Origin: Branchiostoma floridae | Lineage: Eukaryota; Chordata; Leptocardii; Amphioxiformes; Branchiostomatidae | Direction: 5' to 3' | Assembly (NCBI RefSeq): GCF_000003815.2 | Contig: NC_049993.1 | Span: 14,971,626-15,035,625 of the forward strand | DNA length: 64,000 nucleotides | Part shown: piece after piece, positions 24,101 to 36,100 of the stretch | Layout of the letters: every line of letters starts with the position of its first letter | Position numbering within the stretch: position 1 is the first letter of the stretch | Program-made: the position numbers and the translations under genes | Notes under the pieces: generated by a model | Seen by the model: only the letters and a program-made list of their open reading frames with translations | The model's database searches: none | What the model was told of the DNA's origin: nothing

Positions 24101-25134
24101 ACCTCCATGAAATGTCATGGAGGTTATATTTTACCCTGCGTTTGTGTGTCTGTCTGTCTGTCAACAAGATAACTCAAGAACGGCATGATGGATAAGTTTC
24201 ATACTTGGTGTGTTGGTGGGGTGTGACGAAAGCTAGAAGTGATTAGATTTTGGGCCCCCTAGCAACTTTCCTTGGTACTGCAGCACCACTTCCGGTTTTG
24301 CTATCTCGTGTTCTGAACAAGATATGGTCCCAATTTTTGGGTGTTAGATAGCTCTTGTGCTCAGGAATAAGTGACATAAGTTTGGGCCCCCTAGCGTCTG
24401 GTTTTGGGATAGCAGGGGCATTTTTGTCAGAAACTTCTGAAGTGGATAACTCAAGAAGGAAACAATGAATTTTCATGATTTTTGGTATGTAGGTACCTTA
24501 GACAATGTTATACAAGATAAAATACAAATTATGCAAAATGATATTACATTTGCATAATTAATGAGCTTATTCTATCATAGCAGTTTTTAATGTATCTCTT
24601 GTACCGAACATGATATGGTTTTGATATTTGGGTGGTAGATAGCTTTCAACGTCATGGCAAAGTGGGGCAAGTTTCAGCCCCCTAACATTAAATTGTAGAA
24701 CTGCAGGGGTGTTTTTGTCAAGACACTCCAAAGAGGATAACTATAGAAAGGAATGATGGATTGCCATCATTTTTGGCGTGCAGGTAGCTTAGGCAAAGAT
24801 GTTTATAACGATATACATTTTATGCAAATGAAGACTTAATTTGCATAATTAATGAGGAAATTGTACAATTCCATTGTTTTCAATAGCTAAACTTAAGTAA
24901 ATGTAACACATGTAATTTATGATAGGCGAGAGATAAGCAGATACCAAATATGCAAATGAGGAACTGATTTGCATAATATATACAGAAATAGCAAATCCAC
25001 ATAATGACTAATATTGGGAATTTCATAATTGTGACATGTGCACGTTAGTCAATAATGAACATCGCCATACATAAATTATGTAAATGGTAGTCATTTGCAT
25101 GAAATTTACAAAAGCTCTAAATTTTCATGGAGGT
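24101..25134. mobile_element. About 1-kb non-autonomous element with ACCTCCATGAAA ends
   Basis: Begins ACCTCCATGAAATG-TCATGGAGGT (itself a hairpin) and ends TTTTCATGGAGGT. The interior is made of repeated modules: GGGCCCCCTAGC (24253 and 24386 areas), ATAACTCAAGAA, a TTTTTGG(T/G)-TGTAGGTA block, and TTTGCATAATTAATGA. No protein is coded. Confidence 0.65.
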
Positions 25135-26729
25135 ATGAGGTCGCCGAACTCTAGTTATAATATATAATATGTGTAAAATTAGTTCAGTATGATGACTTTA
25201 GGTCGCCACGTGTATTACATATCTTGGCATAACGTATGAGTTCGCGGGGTTTTTAATTTTATATAATCTAAACAGGATTTTCAACCATTTTACCCAGGAG
25301 CCAAAATGGGTATCAGACTTCGAAAAGTAAAAGGTGTTGGAAGAAGAGAAATCGGTTCCACTTTCCAATATCGTGACCTACAGCTTGACACAGTTAATGC
25401 CAAACCACTGCACAAAAAGGCTATATGGAGCTGCCTTTACTTTCTTATCATTTCATAATACAGTTGCAATGTCTTAACTTAGATACCCTGTCACCTATAT
25501 CGATAAGAAATTCGACGTAGGTACAATAGGAGTAAATCAAGACCAATATCACACAAAGCGGAAGAAGCTACTAGTAGGCATCTTCTCGTAGAGTACAGGT
25601 AACAACGCTTCGTATGTATTATCAGGTAAATACCTAATTATAACGGATACTGTTTGGAGTACAATTTTTTTACACTTTCACGCAATTCGTGTCATTTTGA
25701 AATACTTACCGTCCTCAGGCTGAGTTCAATCGTTTTATCTTTTACATTTCAAAATGATTTAGTACCCATAGTTGATTTTATAAGGAGATCAAAATTTCAT
25801 GATATAAACTTTAGAATATGTTTCAAGCAAGAAAACGTCTTATTCGCCTTTCTCCAAATAAAAACAAAGTACAAACAAAGCTATAGGCCTGATCAATATT
25901 GTATCGTTTCGAGTGGCGTTACCTAACACAAAGCTGGTATTATCGTCTTGTCGACAACTAAGCTTATCGCGGTCTTTTCTCTCGATTATATCCTACCTTT
26001 GTCAACATTGTAATTAGACGATTAACCCATAATTTTCTGGCGTGTTATGTTAAGGTGTAGGATCTTTTACCTTTGTTTGTACATTACTGTAGAAGAGGAA
26101 CAGTTCGCGGTTTTACGGTTTACTTTCTTTACAGTAAAATCACATATGTTTTGTCCTAGGGCGACTAATCAATCATTTCTAGCGAGCGTCTTCGAAAAGA
26201 TTGATCGGAATGCCGGTATATATAGACATTTTAACGTACGAGTGATTTTCGTTGTGTGCAAGGCGTCGTTTGTAAGCAGAAAAATGTAAAAAAAAATTCA
26301 AGAACTTAGTCTGTAAACATGTCTATATAGCCTGCGATTTGATAAAAAAAGAAACATTTTCATTTTTTTTCTATACCGGAAAATAGAAAACTATTTTTTA
26401 TGTAATACTAATGTATAACTTTATGTCATCCGTGTAGATACCCATATTGAAGACGGTAGCACATGCGAAAAATTTACTTTAAGGTGTCCATTTTTTGTAA
26501 TAGTCGTCTTAAGTTGACTGTAAACAATTTGTTTAATAACTAATAGGGGAAAACTGAACTGAACATAAGAAATAAGCTTCGTAAAAATGCTAAATCCAAA
26601 TCAAACGTCGTTATCGGTTCTGTTATGAAAATGGGTTCTTGTAGGGGTGCCTGTCTCCAGCTTGACTTTCTGTCCATCCCACTCAATGTTTAAGAATCCA
26701 TGTTGCTTATTTTCGTTGTTAGATTCACC

Positions 26730-26890
26730 ATTCAAGATTTCAAGCGAGCGAATATTCTTCTGTCCTAGAAACTGTTTCTTGACTATTGTTTTCACAGCAT
26801 TTCTGGATTCTGTGAACTTTGAGAAAGCTTTCGACAGAGTCTGTTTACAAACATTCGTAATAACTGACTGTTGCTAGCATGTTGTTAGCC
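26730..26890 (+). pseudogene. RT-like repeat fragment, copy 1
   Basis: Reads FLDSVNFEKAFDRVC, like the LINE reverse-transcriptase motif around LDF-KAFDSV. It is bounded by TTTCAAGCGAGC and TGTTGTTAGCC, which also bound copy 2 at 27207-27371. Confidence 0.45.
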
Positions 26891-27206
26891 ATTTTCCAAA
26901 GTTGTCTTGAATTTTTTATTTTTTTGGAGAAACTTTTTGTCCCAATATGCACATTTCTGTCCCGGAACGGAGGAGCGGGCCTTCGAAGAATGCTAGGCCC
27001 TGGATCGCCAGTCAAGCAGGAAGACACAGCCGCCAAACTACGAACCGCATCCAAGCGGCCCAGCCAGGGAACCAGTCGAACAGGTTTTTCGGGGACCGCC
27101 GGACGCGCGATGACCCGCTTCTAGTGTCTCCCATGTCACCTGCCCTGTATTTAAAAAGCGACGAATCACCCCCAATTTTCCTCCAATGATAAGGGACGCC
27201 TACTTG

Positions 27207-27371
27207 CAATTAAAGATTTCAAGCGAGCTAATGTGTGTGTTTTTGTTTTCTTTCTGTCCCGACAACTGTTTCTTGACTATGGATTCCACAGTGTTTCTTG
27301 ATTTTGTGAACTTTGAGAAGGCGTTTGACAGTGTCTGTACACATTCTTAATGCCTGGCTGTTGTTAGCCTG
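27207..27371 (+). pseudogene. RT-like repeat fragment, copy 2
   Basis: Reads FLDFVNFEKAFDSVC followed by a stop. It shares its boundaries with copy 1, about 480 bp upstream. Its end overlaps the 5' extension of the Kv reading frame, which argues that the extension is not channel sequence. Confidence 0.45.
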
Positions 27372-27558
27372 GGGGAAAACGGCTTTTTATACCATGCATA
27401 TTATTGTCTCTGGAAAGCACAAGCGTACGAACTCAACAGACAGACCAAGATGGCGGCGTGGGGTCAGTGCTAGTGTTGTGGACCAGGAAACAACTGTCTC
27501 AAAGACAGGGAGCACAAAAAGTCGTCGATGCGAGGAACCACCGGGAACTTTCACGAGC

Positions 27559-29088
27559 ATGTCGGCGGAGCTGCAGTGGCCCAACCCCGCCCAACGCGTG
27601 ACCTTTAACGTAGCGGGTATGACTTTCGAAGTTACCGCCCGAGTTCTGGACAGGTACCCTAAAACCTTACTCGGCTGTCCTCTGAGACTCCAACAGTTTT
27701 GGGACCCTACACGGGAAGAATACTTCTTGGACAGACACAGACCGAGCGCCGAAGCTATCGTAGACTTCTACAGAACTGGGAGACTCCGAAGGCCCGAAGA
27801 AGTGCCGATTGAAGTGTTTACAGACGAGATTAGGTTTTACCAACTTGGTGATGACGTCATGAGGAGATTCAGAGCAAGCGAGGGTTTTCAACGGAGGAAA
27901 GTCCGCGTTCTACCACAAAAGAAACACTTGGCGCCCGTTTGGTTGATGTTTGAATACCCGGATAGCTCGATATGGGCTGCTATGCTGGCGTTTGTCTCTG
28001 TATCTTTCATTCTGTTGTCAATCGCTTCCATTTGCACGGAAAGTTTTCCCCAGTTCAGACTCATGAAGACAACGAAAGCTGACCAACTGGACAGGTCAAA
28101 TCTCAGTGGACATCTGGCAAAAAGGTACGCTAACCGATCAGCCAATGTAAACACGACCCATAGTAGCAACGACTCATGTGGAACAAACTCAACCCTAACT
28201 GTCGCCGGAACTAACGTATCATGTTACCACAAGTCGAAAACTGTAAGAGAGAAAAGAAGCTCTATGAAGTTTCACGATCCGTTCTTTGTGATTGACACCG
28301 TTTGTACAGCGTGGTTCACCCTGGAAATTTTGGTACGATTTTTCAGCTGTCCCGACAGAGTCAAGTTCTGTAAAGGCAAAATGAACGTCATAGATGTTAT
28401 TTCAGTGGTTCCATATTTCATTTTACTCTTAACGGAAATTCCGGGAGTTACTTCAACGACAGGTCTTGAATATTTCTTAAAAGTACTTCGTCTTACTCGC
28501 GTTTTGAGAGTCTTAAAACTCTCTCGCTACAGCAATGGACTACAAACTATGGGAAAGACAGTACTGAAAAGTCTATCACAGATCGGCTCCCTTTTAGTTT
28601 TTCTTTCCATACTCATGATTCTTTTTTCTACATTGATATACTTCGCGGGACAGATATTCGTCCCTGAACCAAAATTTCAGAGTATCCCCGATGGTTTTTG
28701 GTGGTCTTTGATTACAATGTTGACGGTTGGATACGGTGATATTGCTCCGAGGACACTCCCAGGAAAGCTCGTCGGGACACTGTGCGCTTTCGCTGGCATG
28801 TTGGCCATCGCCTTGCCCGTGCCGATCATAGTATCAAACTTCGAACTTCTCTACAACATACAACCTGACGATGAGGATTTGTACGGAAGCGAGGAAGAGG
28901 TTGAACCGGATGTGGTCTCGTCCACTAGTGACGGGGGGTACCAGAGTGGGTCACTTTGTACGGAGCAGTTGGAATCGCCCAAACGGGTTGTACCATGCTC
29001 CAATCACAGCGAAGCAGACGATATTTCTGTGATTAGATCAGAAGAGGAACAGCAAATCGGCCGTCTACAATTTGAGACTGTTATATGA
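27559..29088 (+). CDS. Shaker/Kv1-type voltage-gated potassium channel subunit, intronless
   Basis: Plasma-membrane K+ channel subunit, expected to form tetramers. The chosen start gives 509 residues (MSAELQW). The frame stays open back to 27313, but those 82 residues look unlike a channel N-terminus and overlap a duplicated RT-like repeat. Residues 12-110: T1 tetramerisation domain ending in a Kv1-like FYQLGDDVMRRFRASEG. S1 about 137-160; an S1-S2 loop with several N-x-S/T sites; S2 about 242-265; S3 about 275-294. S4 about 305-330 carries charges every third residue (RLTRVLRVLKLSR). Then S5, the selectivity filter TVGYGD at 389-394, and S6 with the PVP hinge near 419. The C-terminus is FETVI, a class I PDZ ligand, as in Shaker-type channels. 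Intronless coding regions are typical of many chordate Kv1 genes. The subfamily rests on motifs, not on a tree. Confidence 0.93.
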   Translation: MSAELQWPNPAQRVTFNVAGMTFEVTARVLDRYPKTLLGCPLRLQQFWDPTREEYFLDRHRPSAEAIVDFYRTGRLRRPEEVPIEVFTDEIRFYQLGDDVMRRFRASEGFQRRKVRVLPQKKHLAPVWLMFEYPDSSIWAAMLAFVSVSFILLSIASICTESFPQFRLMKTTKADQLDRSNLSGHLAKRYANRSANVNTTHSSNDSCGTNSTLTVAGTNVSCYHKSKTVREKRSSMKFHDPFFVIDTVCTAWFTLEILVRFFSCPDRVKFCKGKMNVIDVISVVPYFILLLTEIPGVTSTTGLEYFLKVLRLTRVLRVLKLSRYSNGLQTMGKTVLKSLSQIGSLLVFLSILMILFSTLIYFAGQIFVPEPKFQSIPDGFWWSLITMLTVGYGDIAPRTLPGKLVGTLCAFAGMLAIALPVPIIVSNFELLYNIQPDDEDLYGSEEEVEPDVVSSTSDGGYQSGSLCTEQLESPKRVVPCSNHSEADDISVIRSEEEQQIGRLQFETVI

Positions 29089-29610
29089 AGGACATGCCAA
29101 TTTAAAAAAATTAGAACGTTTATACAATGCTCCAATCACTGCGAAGCAGACGACATCTCTGTGATGAAATCAGATGAGGAACAACCAATCAGTGTTCTAC
29201 ACTTTGAGACTCTTATATGATGGGCATACCAGTTGGTATGAGTCAGATAGTTTGTACAATGCTCGTTCCTTTCACAGCGAATCATACGACATTTCTGTGA
29301 TTAGTTTAGAAGAGGAACAACCAATTAGCATTCTACAATATGAAACTGTCATATGATTGACATACCGGTCAGGAGTGACGAAACAGTCTGTACAATACTC
29401 CAATGAAATTTCTGTGATTAGATCAAAAGAGGAACAACCAATGGGCATTCTACAATATGAGACTGTTATGTGATGAAAATACCTGTTAGAATCAGTAAGA
29501 CGGTTCTTGCAAAGCACCAATCACAGCGAAGCAGACGACATTTCTGTCATTGCGTCATAAACAGAAACAACCAATCGGCTACTTCAAGTTTAAGACTGCG
29601 TTGTGACATT
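28994..29610 (+). repeat. Five-copy tandem array of the Kv channel C-terminal coding segment
   Basis: A unit of about 132 bp, coding the acidic tail, the PDZ ligand and the stop, is repeated. Copies begin near 28994 (the real tail), 29126, 29258, 29394 and 29511, with spacings 132, 132, 136 and 117. The last spacing is short because copy 4 lacks about 17 bp. Tails end ETVI, ETLI, ETVI, ETVM, then a broken KTAL-like end. Copies 2-4 keep an open tail frame followed by TGA; copy 5 has internal stops. Copies 2-5 share CAACCA where copy 1 has CAGCAA. Confidence 0.88.
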
Positions 29611-30091
29611 CTATGCGTCGGCTCAAGGTTGGAAACTTCTTTAAGAAAAGACTTCTCAAAGACTTGAAAATATTAAGTTAAACTTAAAACTTGCTACATA
29701 GTAGCAGAATATTATATCTAATTAATATGTTATATCATATCATAACAACTTCTCGTGAAATATATGTCTTCTCATCTCGGAACATTATTGAATGTTGTCT
29801 AAGTAAAAATATTGCATGATACATACCAGAGTATTTATTTTATGAGTTAGAAAGTGAAACGCATGATTTCTCTTTCACGTCTTACCTCATTTGTAAGTAG
29901 AATTTGATACAAGGTATATACTGTATCTATTCTGTAACTTCTCAGCCAATGTTTGATGTTGGATTTTGTTTATGAACCGTATATTTTTCAATACACATGT
30001 TGATACGACGAAGCCGAGATATGTGATTGTGATTTCCGTTTTGACATGGATGTCTGTTATATAACGAAACGTTTACAAACGGACCAATACC

Positions 30092-30298
30092 TTAGTCTCT
30101 ACCAGACTCCGGATCGCTGGAAAATCGTAGAAATGGAACAAATAGAGAGGAATATAACCGGCCACGGAACAACTGGCGATCCTAGGTCCGTGGATCGCGT
30201 GCTGTTCCCTGGCCGGTTATATTCCTCTGGCCGGCTCACTCCTCTATTTGTTCCATTTCTACGATTTTTCCAGCGATCCTGAGTCTGGTAGAGACTAC
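30092..30298. mobile_element. Fold-back element, TAGTCTCTACCAG family, copy 1
   Basis: Near-perfect palindrome with arms of about 80 bp: TAGTCTCTACCAGACTC, GATCGCTGG, AATGGAACAAATAGAG and AATATAACCGGCCA all recur inverted on the right. It could form a long hairpin RNA if transcribed. Confidence 0.85.
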
Positions 30299-31767
30299 CA
30301 ATACCTCAACTCTTAAAAAAGAGCGTATTCTAAAGGTCTTCAAGTACAAAACTTTGTAAAGTAAATCCTTAAATCATTTAGTAAAAATATTCGTGTTCGA
30401 CTAATTGCTAGCTACCTTCTATCACTTAATTGCAAATCATTTCCAAAACTCTTCGAATATCTTAATACAGATCTAGAAAACAATATAGAGGCAAAATTTA
30501 CTATGTTATGTTTTTGCACGATGTCAAAACGATCCTGTGACCTAAGGTGGATTTAATTTTATGAATGGAATATGATGCAAAATTTAAAAGTGTGACTGAA
30601 AAGACAACAAAAAAACACAAGGCGCAAAAATATTTGCTTTATTTATCGATAAGATTCGTGTAGGTTCGGTGTTCAGAAGAACCACATCTCAAGCTAGCCT
30701 GCCACACTTAAAAAATGTAGGGGTCCTTCCTAGTTGGTCCTTTCCGCTGTAAGTGGATCAAACCTCACAGTCTGGCCTCCGGGTTGGCATCTTGATAGTC
30801 ATCTGTTATGTCAATCCTCTCACAAATGTTGTTAAACTAAGTAAATAAACAAATGAATACATAATCAAAATTCGCATAGCTCTTTGTCGCATCGGCTCGT
30901 CACAGCAAAGTCATCGCCAAAGTGGTCTTGGGGCGTAACATTTCATGACATTTCTTCACATGAAAATTCCTCAACGATACCCAAAACGACGGTTAATTAC
31001 CATTTAATTCAAATTTGAACAATTCTTTAAACTACTTCTCGATCGCACGAGGCTCTTAACAGCAACCTGAAACGGAGTGTGTATTTTTCGATTCCATACA
31101 GTGTATATGATATAAGTGCGACTAGAAAGACAACAAAACATATACAAAGCGTACAGAGATGTTTCTTTCTATTTAATCAGTAGAGCCATCCGTCATAGAC
31201 GTCAAAATGAAACTCAGAGAGGGAGAGAGAGTGGTGAGAGCCCTTTATAATGGAAAAGGATATTACAGATACAGTTATTCCCCAGTAGACGTTGAGTTTA
31301 TCACTCTAACTATGTGATAGACTACTATAGAATAAATGGTTCAAATTAGCGTTTTTAAAAACACTTCATTACAACTTGGATGGCTGACAAGAAACGAGGT
31401 CGTTACTTTGTTTTGAAGACGTCCCTTTGTTGTCATTCACTCGTGTGGAACTGTGTGTACTCGTCTTGCAAACCATGCCCTCTGGCGATTTAGTTATGCA
31501 TGCGCAGGCACAATATTCATATATGTGCTCTGTTGCAATTGAAGATTTCTCATTAACATAAACGTGTTGATCCTGAAATTCTAGGTCTAGGTCTTTGCGA
31601 CCTTCAAAAAATACATTAGCACAATCATCCAATAATGTTCGGGATTTGTCTGTATGTTAACCGATTAGGTAATACCTGCAGGCTGACAAGTGGTAGTTCT
31701 GGTTGTTGTTTGCGAAAGACTCGTCAGGTGGCGCATGGACTTTTGGGCTGTGACAATGCAATAGAGG

Positions 31768-32035
31768 GTGTATGTGTGTTGGTGCTGTATTTGTTCATGA
31801 AAATGTGCGTGCGTGCGTATGTGTCTGTATGTATGCTTGTGTGTGTATTTTGTGCATATTTGCATGTATGTACATATATGTCACGGGGATTTTTGTGACA
31901 TCTAACGATTTAATTGTGTGTGTGTGTGTGTGTGTTCGTATTTCTCCATGTGTGTGCATGTATGCATGTGTGTACATGTGCATGTGTGTTGGTGTTCGTA
32001 TTTCTCTTTGTGTGTATATGCGTTTGTGCATTTCT
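31768..32035. repeat. TG-rich simple repeat
   Basis: Interrupted TG/TGTA repeats. A TTCGTATTTCTC-TGTGTGT unit occurs twice (31936 and 31994). Confidence 0.8.
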
Positions 32036-32423
32036 TTATGTATTTGGGGCCTCTACAGTGTCTGACGTTTTGTTTACGTCTGTAGATATGATGTATGAAG
32101 ATTTGTAACGCTTTTTGACACCGATTCAATTAATAAAATACATAATCAAACGCGTAAAGATACCAACACAGAGACAGTCATGGTATTAATTGTATATAAA
32201 TAGCTGGCCGTTTCCTTTATCCACGCATATGTTTTTTTTTTTTTTTTTAAATCTGATAACTGACAATCAACAACTGAAACCGTACATATGGGACTATCAT
32301 ATAAATGTCTTGAAATCAAGCAATGAACTCGAGCTGAACGCGTGACAACGTTTTTATTAACCCAGCCGTAATAGTTATAAACATGGTTTTGCCATACGTC
32401 AGAAAAAATGCACTTTACTTACT

Positions 32424-32465
32424 TTAAACAAGGAGCTTTTATCTGATAAAAGCTCCTTGCTTTAA
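32424..32465. other. Perfect short hairpin
   Basis: CAAGGAGCTTTTATC is followed immediately by its inverse TGATAAAAGCTCCTTG, extended by TTAAA/TTTAA. It does not match the histone 3' stem-loop consensus. Confidence 0.6.
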
Positions 32466-33103
32466 AAAAAGGAAAAAAAAATTCTTTGGTGAAGAATCCC
32501 TGTTTGTAAGAATTTTGCTCTGTTATCAACACAAAGGCGCCATCTAACCTTGTGTTTGTTAGCAGTCATTATTGTATGAGAAGTACGAGATTGAGAGACG
32601 TATGATTATCTGTTTGCCACATGGGAAAAATAAAGTCAAGACTAGTGTTAAAGAAAACAAGACAGAAAACAATACAAAGCTCTAAACTTCCTGTTTTTCG
32701 TTATCTTTAATGGCGATAAATAAAATAAAACAACTAGTACGTTATCTATTTGTATGTAATACTGTTATCATACCGACGTTTTAGTTCACCTTACTTTTTA
32801 ACCACAGATGTGTTTCTGTAACAGTCGAAGTATATGTTTCTATTGTACTCTAGTGTGACGGTACATGATGTATGTATAGAAGCTGTACTTGACACATAGT
32901 GTTACGAATAATTGGCCACATAGATCTATAGTATACATTTATATCTATCTTAATCTTATAAAGAGCGCTTCATAGAGTTGACACAATAAAGTATAGCAAG
33001 TTACACGTTATTTAGCTAGTGACGAGTGTTATATTTGTTATGCATGCGTAATACTGGCGTTGTCTGAGCTGGAAGCCGACTGTGCCCTGAGCTCGGAATG
33101 TTC

Positions 33104-36100
33104 CTAAACCTTCTCATATATCAGGTTAGCGGTGATCCCCTTGAAAGAGATGATCTGGAAAGAAATAGGAATTTCCTTATAAAATGCTTACCTAGGTATG
33201 GATTTAAATGCTTGCTTTTTGTAAAATTAAGCCATCTTGATTTAATTATAGGATGACATCCTCTGGGAACCTCAAAACTTATGGGAGAGTGCGAAAAAAA
33301 TGGTACAAAATTTGCTTTCAGTGTAAAATCTAGCCTCTACGAGGCTCCTTGGATCGGTGGTCTGATAATATATTGTAGAAATTGGACAAATGGAGTATAA
33401 AGTACGCTAAGGGAGTCAGCCGGCCAGAAGAGTACGTTTCCTCAACATCGCGCTCAGTAGAGGCTATGCAAAATCTATGTGGTCTAGTCGGGAAGGTTGG
33501 ACAAATGACTAAACACAGTCTTAATTTACAGAATACCTAACAATATTTAGATTCTTTCCTTTTGTTCTTTCAAATCTTTGACTTGGCATCCTACAATTGT
33601 ATTCGTCTTCCGTAATTTTTGTGCAACATGTTTAGAGATTGTATGGGACATGTTTAGAGATTGTATGGGACATGTTTAGAGATTGTATGGGACATGTTTA
33701 GAGATTGGAACTTCATTAAACGATTTACAGTAAGTCAAAAGACCCTTTGTATTATTGGAAATGGACGAAAAAAATGGTGCGCGTGTACGGATGTCATCCA
33801 CACAGTTGAATCAACGTGGCACGGGAAAAAATTTTCAATCAACATATATGAATAAAGATATTAAACCATATACATGATATGTAAAACAAACATACCATCT
33901 AAAGTTCTCTACGAATTGTGTTATAGTAAACACCCAAAACGAAATTCAGCATTGAACGGTGCAATAATCATGACAGCTGCTAGTCGGCGCTTTTACTCCA
34001 TCACTTACCACGACTTTCTTGCCATCCACGACTTCTCGGGTCATGTTCATGGGCGTGCCCTGGCCGTCAAAGTTGGGGATAACGGTCAGGATCTTGGAGC
34101 CGCCCTCGTATGTGTGTACGGTCTGTATACGACGGGGAAATACATACAATAATAACAAGATATACTCAGCAGATTTTCACGTGACGTTATCAGTATGATT
34201 TACCTAAATCTTTTTAGGAAATTATTGCCAATGTGTTTTCGCCTTTCGGGCATTCCAACATTTAGATTAAGATCAAGATTAAGATTAAGATCAAGATTAG
34301 AAATTTTCTGAAATACTATACAAAAAATTAATTTTTTGTATGCTTAAGCTGCGTTCCCTTAAAAACACAGATAGTAAATATCAACATTGTGGCCAGCAGT
34401 TCGCCTTTATCCGCATGTACCCTATATACGTTTTAATAAGGTTTTAGGGATCGACGGACGGTGGTTTCAAATTACAATAGTTCTAAAATGTTGCAGTTAG
34501 AAACCACCATATATCCCTATGTAGTCTATTTTAAAAACAACGGATATATGTTACGACGAGGATAAATCTAAACTAGTATTACCACTAATCAGCTTCCTTA
34601 AAATGAAAAATGAGTAACAAAACTAATCTCCAAGCAGATCCTCCAATGGTAGCATTACATTGTTAACTGGCCAAGGAGTGCAGTCAACCTAGAGATGTAC
34701 ATTTGCCTTGTAGAGAAACACACTCCTAATCCGGCTTCACTCCTCTGCCAGCTTTTGATACTATTTTATGCTACTGTAGGATCTGCTTGGAGATTAAATA
34801 AAACGTTCTATATTTGTTTGCAAGGAAGGAAATAAAATTTGTAATCACCATGCGCCTCTTGCCGTCCAGCGAAGCCTCTTCGAACTCCTGGCCCCAGTTG
34901 TAGGTGTTTTTGGAGATGGTGATGCCGGTTTGGGTACCGGTGGTCCACGTGACCGTGTCTCCTTCCACAGCCACTGACGTCACCAGGGCAGCATCGTTAG
35001 CCTTGAACCTGCCTCTCACTTCGTCAGACACTCCTGAAAGGGCGGGAAAATGACGTCATTGTTAATGTATGCATTCAGTGTACACTGTAGCTACTGTCCA
35101 GGTGTCATCCTGACGGGTACCCGCACAATCAGTGCCTTAATACTGAAGATCGATAGGTGTCACTTATACATCGTAACCGTCTCTCACTTCGTGAGACACC
35201 CCTGGAAAAAGGCGGGACAATTCAGACATAACGTCAGTGTTTTCAAGTGCAGGCTTCAGCCTTTACAACCAATGCTGTTTTACTGAAGGTCGCTAGATGT
35301 CACCATTCGGCTATTTAGGGATATCATTGATGATATCAGGTCGACGGACGATAGTTTCAAACTACTGTAGTTTGAACATATTACAATTTGAAACCACCGT
35401 CCTCGACTTGATATCACTTAATATACCGTGTTGGTAAAACAACGAATATAGGCTATCCTGCGGAGAAAGGTGAACTAGCGTTATATGTTTGACGTCCCTA
35501 TACAACAATAGGGGATGTAATAGACCGGGACACATTTTTCAAAGCGGCTGAGAAACCTAGAAGGTCACCGTAGAAACATCTGCATGCATAACCGTTACAG
35601 GGGCTCCAACCTTTATGTAAAACGTTAATATCAAGCCAATGGGTAAGTTATTCATAGTGGACTGCAATTTTCCAATTCTAAATGAGAACACGCTGCGATG
35701 CGTGAAATCAACCCGTACATTGTGAAAAATGAACGTCATTTTCACCGGCGTCGGAACTGTTTCTACTCATTCGATTCTTCTGAATATTTCATTTATTTTA
35801 ATAAGAGGCATGATAACAGATGTCTGTGGTATCAAATTGCACATTAGATACATGAAAATTAATAATAATGGTTTAAAGTCTCGCCTCTTTGGTATAATGA
35901 ATTCCAAAAAAAAAAAATTACTGAAACAGCCGTAATATCCAAAGCATATCATATCTATATATAGCATTAGGTAATTTCCTGCTATCTATTTTGGCTAACG
36001 GAGTTGACATGTTTTCTTTACCATGTAATAAAAAACAGACTTTGGACAAGCAGACATTCGTAATACTTCAGGAATGCAATTATTTTTCATAATCAACCCA

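Larger units (their letters stand above)
23867..27558. other. Intergenic DNA between the divergent TRIM-NHL and Kv genes
   Basis: Holds the modular element at 24101-25134, AT-rich DNA without recognisable genes (25160-26600), and two RT-like repeat copies (26730-26890 and 27207-27371) just before the channel gene. No TATA box was recognised for either gene. Confidence 0.5.
29611..33103. other. Intergenic DNA between Kv and the minus FABP-like gene (convergent)
   Basis: Holds a fold-back element (30092-30298), two diverged similar blocks near 30585 and 31115 (GACTGAAAAGACAACAAA-like), TG-rich DNA (31768-32035) and a short perfect hairpin (32424-32465). An 87-codon minus ORF at 31369-31632 is unassigned. 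No gene is recognised. Confidence 0.45.

Noticed and set aside
27313-27558. 82-residue N-terminal extension of the Kv channel
   Set aside because: Overlaps the RT-like repeat, is unlike any Kv1 N-terminus, and a reasonable ATG sits just before the T1 domain.
32424-32465. Histone-type 3' stem-loop
   Set aside because: The stem is about 15-20 bp with almost no loop, unlike the 6-bp stem and 4-base loop consensus, and no histone gene is near.
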